A stretch of 64,000 nucleotides of DNA. Origin: Hyaloperonospora brassicae. Its lineage: Eukaryota; Oomycota; Peronosporomycetes; Peronosporales; Peronosporaceae. Position 1 is the first letter of the stretch. Each line of letters begins with the position of its first letter. Under the pieces are notes generated by a model. That model worked only from the letters and a program-made list of their open reading frames with translations. It had not been told where the DNA came from and ran no database searches. Of this stretch, positions 9,236-17,800 are shown in pieces. A program made the translations under genes and the position numbers. The stretch covers positions 186,001 through 250,000 of the forward strand of contig CANTFL010000634.1 of the NCBI GenBank assembly GCA_947650285.1, in the 5' to 3' direction.

Positions 9236-9713
9236 TGTAGCAATGCTACACAGCTTTTGAAGTCAGAGGAAGACTTAACGCTCAACGAGCAACTTGGGTT
9301 TAAAGAACCCGACTCAAAGAGTCAACAAGCTCGAGGTCATACCTTCCCTGATTCAGGGGGACCAAACGATTCAAAGAATCAAACGCACTGAGTGCTCAGG
9401 AGCAGCTACCTTCACAGGTATTGCTAGCTCCTATCGATCAAAGACGCCTCGTAAGGCACGTGTTTTATGTTGATCAAACTGGGAAATGAACTTAATTTCT
9501 TCTTTTAACCTAAAAGAACACCTTAGAACAACGTAATTAACCTACTCGCTAATGTCCAAAATAAAACCTTTAAAAAGATTTCGTAATCAATGGTTGACAG
9601 ACATCAGTGTTCAACAATTGATACTGTGTTCTAATATTACTTTAAAGAAGATCCCATCCCTTGTGTGTACCACACCTATTGTCGACTACCAGTCGACGTG
9701 TAACCCTGTTACA
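9236..9713 (-). repeat. 3' LTR of copy B
   Basis: A 478-bp LTR, TGTAAC... to ...GCTACA on the minus strand. Relative to the LTR of copy A it lacks about 52 bp: one of the repeated modules that carry the GATTC/GGTTC/GACTC hairpins. Hairpin stems are kept with altered loops: the terminal TGTAGC-AAT-GCTACA (plus-strand reading, 9236-9250), GCTC-AAC-GAGC, and CCCTG-ATT-CAGGG. Confidence 0.9.
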
Positions 9714-9837
9714 CCGTCCCCCACCAGACCGACGTTTCCACAAAACGTCAATCTAATTCTTTCCTCGAAGAGGGTGGTGTGTGTGCTACAACCTCACGGT
9801 TTGCCAAAACACCAACTACCATGGCTTTGCCACCTAA

Positions 9838-11175
9838 CGAATCTCGGACTCGTTCCCCTCCTACCTCGACTTCGACGAGAAAGTGGGCTACGGTAGCGAT
9901 ACCAATGTCCATGGAGATGAAGGGATATCGTCCCACTCACTTGTGCCTGATGTACGACCTCTTTCAGCACCCAATCTATTCGTTTAACGTGGTGATACCA
10001 CCGCACCCAGGGCGCAGCATCATACAACAGATGCAGACGGAAACATCATCACCAACCCGCTCGATGAGTAACAGGAGTTAATTCTCCAGCGAGAGGAGCA
10101 TGCTCTACGTCGCGCTCGGACCCAGATGGTTATTTAAAACCGGAGTAATTACGTTTTTTCAACACCAGACGTGGAGCAACGTCTCCGTCAAACGGAAAAC
10201 TGTAGCCTTGGAACATGGGCCACTGGCCCAGTGGTTACGTCGCCAGAAGACGTTGCGTTCCACAAGGTTCTGAATGAGAGGTATATCGAATCGTCCTTGA
10301 CCACACAAGGTCAGTACAAGTCGCACCTCGAGAGCTTGGCTCGTGGTTATATCGGTTCGACCGATTAGGGCGTGCCCATGTTGTTGTTCGCCGGCGAGTT
10401 GCCTACAGAGGAGGACAATCAGTTCTTCCGTTGGGTATGCCGCACGCGGCATCTCAGCAGTGTCCCTTCACTAAGGGCAAGTGTCAATGTGGCCGATGTT
10501 CGTCTGGAACGAAAGCCTCAGTACGAATACGCCAAGAGCATGGCCAGAGTTCAGTTGCGTAATCGCACACGCTATGCTACGGCTACGCCGGTAGCCACGG
10601 GCATCGAACCTAAGGCGCGGAGCAACCCGCTACCTCCCACCACTATTAGCGTGAAGCATTCTCGGTCGATGGAAGACGCTTGCCACGATGTTCAAAAACA
10701 TCCACGGCGTATGGTCAATCCTGCCGAAGGGGTATCTCAAGCTCCCACGAGTTCTCCGACTCCGGGTACCCTCGACACTTCACAAGGTACTGGTATTGGC
10801 CCTGACGGCGACGTCGTTTCAGGAGTCGCTCCACATGGAACTGGTGGTTCCCTTGCTCATCGAGCAGCGTCGGAGGTGGTCGGTGTACAAAAGGAGGAGC
10901 ATGAGAAGGTGCTTCTCGAGCTGAGTGGTCTCCGTGAGACATTGGGTAAGACCCAGAGTGCGTTTGACGCGATGCGAGCCCGTGCCCAGGCGTTGGAGTT
11001 GGGCCAAGCCCGGATGGTGGGTCAACTTGACCTGTCGATACGGATTCAGCAACAGATGGCAAGGCCAACCTATGCGGCGCAAGTGCCTACAAGTTCACGT
11101 GGGACAGATCCCGAAACGGCTAAAGCAAGCCAACGTAGAACACGGGGTGTGTGCGCAGTTTGCGCGGAAGGTTGA
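9838..11175 (+). pseudogene. Antisense accessory ORF of the Ty3/gypsy family (copy B)
   Basis: On the strand opposite to gag-pol one frame runs for about 445 codons, interrupted only by stops at 9985, 10069, 10135 and 10366. It begins about 125 bp inside the 3' LTR edge and ends at 11175, overlapping the chromodomain and the tail of integrase. The translation looks like a real protein: YLDFDEKVGYGSD, TNPLDE, QREEHALRRARTQMVI, a globular middle (PEDVAFHKVLNERYIES; PMLLFAGELPTEEDNQFFRW), a Pro/Ser/Gly-rich linker, and a coiled coil (residues near KVLLELSGLRETLG to LDLSIRIQQQMA). Copy C keeps parts of it in the antisense direction, and has Gln at the 10069 stop. I recognise no family. If expressed, antisense transcription from the 3' LTR is the likely route. 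Confidence 0.55.
10715..11068 (-). pseudogene. Chromodomain tail (copy B)
   Basis: Same sequence as 1010-1363 in copy A: Pro/Ser/His-rich linker, FHVERLLKRRRR, QYLVKCRGYPESENSWE, LRQD end. It is the targeting domain at the C-terminus of the chromovirus polyprotein, cut from integrase by TAG codons at 11087-11089 and 11120-11122. Confidence 0.8.
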
Positions 11176-11410
11176 GCGTATACGCAAGTCCCTTCTTGTC
11201 GACGACCGTGAATGGTCCAATGAAGCGCGGGCGCAACTTTGTCTTGAAGATGGCGGACACTACATTTGTAGATAAGAGTTTAGCATTGAGTAGAACTTGG
11301 TCTCCGACCTCATAACGTTCAATAAAACCTCTGCGTTTAGCATCAGCTTGTTCCTTCTGCTTCTCTTGGCTATCAGCCAGTGCGTCACGCACATCTCGTA
11401 AGACATTCAA
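11120..11410 (-). pseudogene. Integrase C-terminal domain (copy B)
   Basis: Same as copy A 668-958: YEVGDQVLL, RFIGPFTVVDK and HPVFYV. The preceding stop at 11486-11488 and the terminal TAG at 11120-11122 are shared with copy A. Confidence 0.8.
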
Positions 11411-11485
11411 TTTAGTTGCGAGAAACTCGCTTACCTGTTTTTGAACAGCAGAAGGGCTGATATCAGTAAGCCGATCGGCAACTCC

Positions 11486-11938
11486 TCAACCACCAAGCTC
11501 TGAACCACGTAGTGGTAGCGTTAACGAAACGCGAGGGTGTGTGATACCATTTACATAAAACGGTGTGAAGCTGGTGGAGGCATGCACGGCGTTATTCGAC
11601 GCAAACTCAACGACAGGGAGCATCGAACTACAACGCTTTGGCGTTTCAGCGCAAACACCGCGCACGATGTCACCGATGATGCGATTCACTCGCTCGGTTT
11701 GACCATCAGTCTGCGGATGATCCGCTGTAGACATGTCCAAACGTGTGCCGAGCACCTTGAAGATGGACATCCAAAACTTCCCAGTGAGGCGAGGATCTCT
11801 ATCAGAGACAATCGCCAACGGCAAACCGTGTTGTCGAAACACGCGATCGATAAACAGCGTCGCTGTACCTTCACCATCTATGGTATCTGCCACCGCCGCT
11901 AAATGAGTCATCTTGCTCAAACGGTCAACAAAGACCAC
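11486..11938 (-). pseudogene. Integrase catalytic core (copy B)
   Basis: The Asp-Asp-Glu triad is visible (VFVDRLSKM, STADHPQT, QTERVN). It differs from copy A at only a few residues (DPRLTG for DPRFTG, VVEFAS for VVDFAS, DIVRGV for DILRGV). Upstream stops at 11969-11971 and 12002-12004 separate it from the zinc-binding domain. Confidence 0.85.
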
Positions 11939-12001
11939 AATACCCGTTTTGCCATACGAATCCTTCGGTTAATTGAACAGGAAGTCCATACTGATGGACT
12001 C

Positions 12002-13210
12002 TCAACACCCCGAGGGTACAGGCAAACCAGCCAGCAGCGCGGCCGCGTGAGGTGAGGGTTTCACCCGTTGACACTTTTCACACGTACGCACATATGTGCT
12101 CACCCATTGGTATAGTTTGGTCCACCTATAGGATTGGCTAACTGAGCTATAGGTCTTCTCACGACCGAGATGACCACTTAACGCAGTATCATGTGCCTCA
12201 TAGAGGATCCGATACTTCAACTCCTGATCATGGGGGACAACGATACGAGGGGTATCATCCACATCCGTGCTATAGCACAACAGGCCTTGATCGATGGAAT
12301 ATCGATGTAGCCTCGCACGTAAACGTGCCGACAATTTAATGTCTGAGTCGTTAAACTCCTCGCTCCCTAGAGCACGTAGCAAAGCTACACAATGTTCATC
12401 TTTTGCACATGCCGTACGGATTAGGTCAGTGACCGACGACGACAGAGTCGTAACATGAGCAAGTTCATAGTCAGGCCTGCGTGACAACGCATCAGCCAAA
12501 GCATTCTGCTTGCCCGACTTATACTTCACCTCGAAGTTGTAATCGGCAACGAAGGAAATCCAACGGGCCATTCGCTGAGAGAGATGTGGCGACTGGGTCG
12601 CAGTGCGTAATGGCGCATGATCTGTAAAGATCACAAAAGGCTTAGAGCCAAGAAGATGAACTCTGAATTCAACGAAAGTATACTTCATTGCAAGTAGCTC
12701 TTTGTCATGAACTGGATAGTTCTTTTCAGCTGCTTTCAACTGCCGGGACTCAAACGCAATGACGCGTTCCCGTCCATCATTATCTGTTTGTAACTGAGCA
12801 CTGCCGATGGCAAAGTCAGATGCGTCACACACGACACTGAAAGGCCAATCAGGATCGGGCAAAGCCAAGATTGGCGCATGGAAGAGAATTTCCTTTACTG
12901 CTTGAAAAGCATCGTGCTCGGTGTTAGTCCAGCACCACGGTACATCCTTTTTAAGGAGATCAGACAGTGGCCGAGCCATGTCTGCGTAATTCGCACTGTA
13001 CTTTTGCAAGTAATTGGCAAGACCAAGCCACTTACGTAAGTCCTTCTGGTTCTTTGGAACCGGCATATAAAATATGGCTTTTACCTTAGCGGTATCCGCT
13101 CGAAGGCCTCGTTTACCAATAAAGCACCCTAAAAACGAAATCTCTTCAGCACTAAAGATGCACTTAGATGCGTTGGCGTACAACTCATTCGTGCGCATAC
13201 ACTCGAGCAC
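12002..13210 (-). pseudogene. RT thumb/connection, RNase H and integrase zinc-binding region (copy B)
   Basis: 402 open codons. First comes the RT end (ANASKCIFSAEEISFLG, LRKWLGLANYLQKYS), then RNase H (VVCDASDFAIG, ESRQLKAAEKNYPVHDKEL, VIFTDHAPLR, ALADALSRRPDYE) and the integrase HHCC finger (EAHDTALSGHLGREKT, CEKCQRVK). It ends at the TGA 12002-12004 shared with copy A, where copy C has TGG. A 1-nt deletion near 13215 separates it from the RT palm when compared with copy C. Confidence 0.9.
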
Positions 13211-13848
13211 CGCCGTAAATGGTCAATGTGATTGTCCACATCCGACCGACCGTTCATAGCACGACTATGGACAAAGATGTCATCAAAGTACGTCTGTGCA
13301 TAACCTCGGTGAGGTCTGAACAATTGTGTCACAAGACGATTGAATGTAGCCGGGGCATTTGATAACCCTTGCGGCATAACGAGCCACTCCCAGAGCATAC
13401 CACTAAGGGAAATTGAATGCTGCCATTTAAATATCACTCTCACGCATAATCAACTGGTAAAAACAATCGACTAAGTCGAGCCTACTGTTCATTGTACATC
13501 CCACCATATTGTTCCGAAGAGCATCCTTCCTCGGAATTGGTGTCTGAGCCGGGATCGTGGCCGCATTAAGCTTATTGTAATCATGAACAATGAGCGACTT
13601 CCCATTGTGCTTTTTGACACAGAAGATCGGTGTGGAATGGGAAGATTTGCTCCCACGTACCATTCCTGCCGCGTGCTTTGCGCTAAAGAAGTCGTTAATA
13701 TAGATACACTATTCATTCGGGAAAGCCATTGCCGTGTTACGCAGTATTTAGTTCCAAGAACCAAGTCAATCGCATGACGAACACCTCTATCGGGAGGTAA
13801 GACGGACGGTGGGTTGTGACACACCACGTCCTGAAATGTTTTTACCAA
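13129..13848 (-). pseudogene. Reverse transcriptase palm and fingers, frameshifted (copy B)
   Basis: Split over three frames. The start (VKTFQDVVCHNPPSVLPPDR) has the N-terminal pattern of Ty3/gypsy RT. The middle has TPIFCVKKHNGKSLIVHDYN and LDLVDCFYQLIMRES. The end has LVMPQGLSNAPATFNR and the catalytic box QTYFDDIFVHS, intact. Frame changes lie near 13660-13770 and 13430. The enzyme copies the element RNA into DNA; this copy cannot make it. Confidence 0.85.
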
Positions 13849-13851
13849 AGG

Positions 13852-14499
13852 CTAGAACGGATTAAGACGATCTTTAAGGATCGAAGATCCACTACGGGCA
13901 CCAAGTACCGCTTTTTTGTCCTCAAGGAAAGACTCTTCCAACAACGAGGATGAGTTCAACTCATTATCCGGCCAAATGACCACTAACTCGGATAATTCTC
14001 CTGCCTGTAAGGCTTGGCTGAATTCGCCGTCAGACATTTCGTCTAGGTCAAAGAGAGTATCCAAGTATGGAAGAGTCTCGAGACTAATATTGCCATCAAT
14101 ATGGCCAGTCAACCCATTGACAAGTGTATATAGTGTATTATTACTATTATCACTTCGTGTCTTCTTAGACGTTGGGCGCTTACCAGTTGCCACCCGACGC
14201 TGAGATTGTTTCCTCAAAGAATCCTTACGTCTCCTAGAGTCCGGGACAGTAAGGTCCCCGTGGTTGCTATTCATCTTAGCACGCTCTATAAGAGACCTCA
14301 TGTCTCGAACGACATCTGGTGAAGTGTTACGTAACTCGAACACTTCACCCAGTGAATTTACACGTACCACTTTACGTACATAATCCGGGCCTAGCCCTGA
14401 ACACTCTGGCTTCTCGCCATCAATGTCATTACTGACGTTCAGTGAGGTGCCACCTCGGCCGCCCTCACTCGGTGGAATTTCACGTGCCACCCCACTCAC
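13852..14499 (-). pseudogene. Protease-RT spacer of the polyprotein (copy B)
   Basis: 215 open codons with acidic and Ser-rich composition (DLDEMSDGEFSQALQAGE, VVIWPDNELNSSSLL) ending DRLNPF directly before the RT domain. Such a long linker lies between protease and RT in the related copy C as well (about 26090-26760). No known domain. Confidence 0.6.
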
Positions 14500-14531
14500 A
14501 TCAGAGGAATTACATTCTTGATGTCACGGCC

Positions 14532-15253
14532 CTAGGCCAAGCATGCCTGTAGCATGCAGTGACTCATTACACACCGAGTATCACTCAACGGAGTATAACT
14601 CCCTTCACATACGGTGAAAGAGCTCCGCTCAATATTGATGTCATGGACATTGGAGTTAATTAAATATGACATACCAATGTCCAGCACATTGACATCTTCC
14701 GTCAATGGCTCGCGCCAATAGCGCTTTTGTTGCCTAGCAAAAGTGGGCTCATGAATATCCAAAGCTTCTCTAGAAACATTGCGCGTGGCGCCTAAGGTCT
14801 TAGGCCTCCAATCAATCCATGGCTCATGCGTTAAAGCCAAGCCATACGCAGGATGAGATCGTATCTCGAATCCAAATCGAGGACAAGACAGCGTTCAATG
14901 CTGTCAAAGTCCAAAAACTTCACACCTAAGTTCAAGGGAAATTCAGGCACTGTGACGCGACTACCAGTCGCTAATCAAACGGTGATTTAATCACCCTCAT
15001 GCGCTTTAAGCGCTCCAGCGTATCGCTGACTTCCCTTAAGGAAACGACGTCGGGCATAATTGCATGATGCTCCGGAGTTGATTAGGATCGACCAATGCTT
15101 CTCAAAGCCTTTAACTATCGCCTCGGCGACTAACAATCTTGGCACATATCCACGCTCTGTGATGGTGGGCACATAGCTCGGTGGGGCTAAGCCCTGTTTC
15201 ACTCTACCTCGTAGAGAAGTAACAGAACTCAGTTCTACCCCAGTAGTGCACAC
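14532..15253 (-). pseudogene. Retroviral-type aspartic protease, broken (copy B)
   Basis: The frame holds HWSILINSGASCNYARRRFL. The motif should be D-S-G-A; here the catalytic Asp is Asn, so the protease is dead. Downstream, in another frame after stops, SRYDLILRMAWL and EPWIDWRPKTLGA give the usual second half (the I/L-L-G-M-x-W-L pattern, here R for G). Its normal job is to cut the Gag-Pol polyprotein. Confidence 0.75.
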
Positions 15254-15397
15254 CGCGCCTACTGGGTGTCCACATTTCCCCGTGACATACCAGGTTTCGT
15301 GTTTTAGATGGGGTTTCGACTCATAGAAGTCTGGTGCTGCTTGCGCAAAGACAAGTGGGACGCAAGTGTTTAGTGCTTCCGCACATGTAACAGCGTC

Positions 15398-16297
15398 TCA
15401 CTTCCTATCGTTGCTCTGCAACATGGAGCTCCGCTTCACCTTCATCTTCAGCATAGCTGAGATCCACCGGTTCTGGCTTACAGTAAGCCGAGGTGCTCGC
15501 AGAGGTCGCCCTCGCAAATCTTGGGTTGTACCCGTTCTATTCAATCTAGCCGACTTGAAGTTCTGCTCAGTATTCAGAGCGATGCTCACCGCCTCTTCAA
15601 AAGTAGAGTGAAGGACCCGTAACACCTCGGTCCTGGTAACGCCATTGCGAAGACCTTCCATGAAGACTGTCACACAGACTATCTCAGGGAGAGGGTCAGA
15701 CTGCATAGCAGCCATCAGAGTCCTCACCTCTTGGACACATCCCGTTAACTCATTCTTACCCTGACGGGTAGACAAGAAGCGTGAACGTACGCGATAAGCC
15801 TGGTCAGGCGGCGCAAAAACTCGCAAAAGGTCCAAGTTTAGCGATTTCCATGTGGAAAACGCCAAGTCGACCGACGTGCCACACGTCAGAGCTCACTCTC
15901 TCGCTCTTCCATCGAGCTTGGAGATAGCCAGCGAGACCCGCTGGTACCCAAGTGAGATAAGGCCAGAGCTCATGGCCATCTCAATCTCACGGATCCAGAG
16001 GGTCAGGTTTCCCCCCTCCTCCCCGGAGTAATGTTTAACGTCCACCCGAAGGGGAAGAGGTTTGTCCTCTTCTGATGGCATTGCCACGTAGCGTGTCGGT
16101 ATAGCCGACGATACTTGGTTTTGAACCTGCCCTAACAGGGCTGTTTCATACTGCATGAAGGTCTCGACTCGTGCATTGAACACATTGGTTCCTTGTGCAG
16201 CTAGAAACTCCACATACTCTGGGCCTACAGCCGCGGTCAGCTTATCAAGCGCGACCTTTTTGTCCTCAGAAAGGGGTGTGGATTGCTCCATCCTCAC
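15398..16297 (-). pseudogene. Gag of copy B, one in-frame stop
   Basis: Reads from an ATG at 16297 (or 16291, MEQSTPLSEDKK) to 15398 with a single TGA at 15893-15895. The capsid-like part shows the common retrotransposon Gag pattern: LTLWIREIEMAM, AFSTWKSLNLDLLRVFAPPD, YRVRSRFLSTRQGKNELTGC. No clear CCHC zinc knuckle follows. The protein would build the virus-like particle. Confidence 0.75.
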
Positions 16298-16319
16298 AAA
16301 GGATCAGTCGTTATTGACT

Positions 16320-16351
16320 CAGGCGTATATTGAATACAAGTGCTACCAAGT
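16320..16351 (-). other. Primer-binding-site region (copy B)
   Basis: Directly inside the 5' LTR the minus strand reads CTTGGTAGCACTTGTATTC. The primer tRNA would pair here; I cannot assign it with confidence. Confidence 0.35.
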
Positions 16352-16883
16352 TTAGCGGAGCCACACATCTCCTTGACTCAGAGGAAGACTTAACGCTCAA
16401 TGAGCAACTTTGGTTCTACGAACCCGACTCAAAGAGTCAACAGCTCCGATAGCTAAGGTTTGGTATAAAGAACCCGACTCAAAGAATCAACAAGCTCAGA
16501 GAGCTTACGGTCCTTGTTCCAGGGGGACCAAACGATTCAAAGAATCAAACGCACTGAGTGCACAAGGAGTAGCTGCCTTAACAAGGCGTTGCTACCTCCT
16601 TAACGATCGCAAGACGCCTCAGAGAGGCACGTGTCTTTAGTTGATCAAAATGGGAACTGAATTTTATTTCTTCTTTTAACCTAAAAGAACACCTTACAAC
16701 AACGTAATTAACCTACTCGCTAATGTCCAAAATAAAACTTTGAAAAGATCTCGTAGTCAATGGTTGACAGACACCAGTCTTCAACAAGTAATACTGTGTT
16801 CTAATATTAATTTAAAGAAGATCCCATCCCTTGTGTGTACCACACCTATTGTCGACTACCAGTCGACCTGTAACCCCGTTACA
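16352..16883 (-). repeat. 5' LTR of copy B
   Basis: About 532 bp, TGTAAC... at 16883, ending near 16352 with an eroded end (...GCTAAA). It differs from its partner LTR by roughly nine changes in the 88-nt block 16735-16821, whereas the LTR of copy A matches the partner exactly there. Hairpin stems are kept: GCCTT-AAC-AAGGC at 16575-16587, GCCTC-AGA-GAGGC at 16616-16628, AAGCTC-AGA-GAGCTT near 16493-16507. Confidence 0.9.
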
Positions 16884-17617
16884 GGCCGGGCCGGGCGCAA
16901 GACTCAACATGCACACGCAATGTGACTTGCCGCGGACGGCATGAAGTCAATATTCATATTTTCTGGGGCTGCGAGGGAGCAGCCAAGTGTTGGGCTTAAC
17001 ATGTGGTGTACTAAACCCGTTTGGAGCTCAAGCCTGCGCAAATATTTGCGTACAAAGCAGCAGTGTTATCTCGAATAGCTCCAGACCCACCGCCGGGCGT
17101 CCGAGAAGAGATCGGCCGCCTATTTCTGGACACGGCAAAGGAGATATGAAGGGCTTGGGTACGAATTTGGTGGATAGCGTGCTAGTTGGTTGGTTTGGTG
17201 AGGTATGTTCGGGTACGCGAACGACCCACTATATCCGGTATATTCAAACCATGGTTTTTGTGAGGTAGTGGCAGATATTTCAGCTACTGTGGGATTCGTA
17301 CTGCGATTGTCACTCTCACGGATTGTTGTACACAGTGTGGGGATTGAATTGGCAGCAACCATACTAAAAATTAGCTTGCTAAACCGCAACCCCAGGAAAC
17401 CACCCGTTACTGAAAGGTGACCAACCCCCTAAGGGTGCTGGTATATTTTGCCACCTTATGGGTCGAGAGAAACCGATGGGTGCACAAGCACGGGGAAACA
17501 ACCGTCGATCAAGCCGAATCCGAACTACGTCACACACTGCTTCGACGGCTTAAAGCTGTAGCAGTCAGAGAACACCAATTCAATCGGGTCGGGACGCCAG
17601 TATATATTTACGGCTAG
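16884..17617 (+). pseudogene. LINE-type reverse transcriptase C-terminus, split by a SINE
   Basis: Before the SINE the plus strand reads TCRGRHEVNIHIFWGCEGAA, matching the zinc-binding end of LINE ORF2 proteins (C...C...H...HIFWxC), then ELKPAQIFAYKAAVLSRIAP and GVREEIGRLFLDTAKEI. After the SINE (from about 17417) it continues ATLWVERNRWVHKHGETT and ESELRHTLLRRLKAVAV to a stop at 17617. Stops occur in the first part. The assignment rests on the zinc finger and the W-x-ERN motif; clade unknown. Confidence 0.55.
17184..17405 (-). mobile_element. tRNA-derived SINE, copy 1
   Basis: About 222 bp, aligning end to end with 21934-22156. On the minus strand the head is GGTGGTTTCCTGGGGTTGCG with an A-box-like TGGGGTTGCGG, then a B-box-like AATTCAATCCCC, then a body shared with the other copy (GACAATCGCAGTACGAATCC, CCCACAGTAGCTGAAA) and a CCAACCAAC-type tail. 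It interrupts the LINE remnant, so it is the younger insertion. Confidence 0.7.
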
Positions 17618-17800
17618 CCACGGAACTGTGTCGGGCTCCGGCAAATCAGCGGCCAAATACTCGATATGAACCTGGTAGGCGGCTCACCTTACGGTAGGGG
17701 TGCTCAAACGGCTAGAGACTTTTCAACTTTCTTGAAAACCGTAAAGGTAAAAAGACGTCCTGTTTCCCTCCAATCTGGAACAATCCTGTTACTCTCTAAT

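Larger units (their letters stand above)
9236..16883 (-). mobile_element. Ty3/gypsy chromodomain element, copy B, with two LTRs
   Basis: A 7.65-kb element on the minus strand in the order 5' LTR (16352-16883), gag, protease, spacer, reverse transcriptase, RNase H, integrase, chromodomain, antisense ORF region, 3' LTR (9236-9713). Every polyprotein part carries stops or frameshifts. The bases next to the two ends (AGAGA at 9231-9235, GGCCG at 16884-16888) do not form a target-site duplication, and the LTRs differ clearly from each other. It is therefore probably a recombinant product rather than a simple insertion. Confidence 0.9.
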
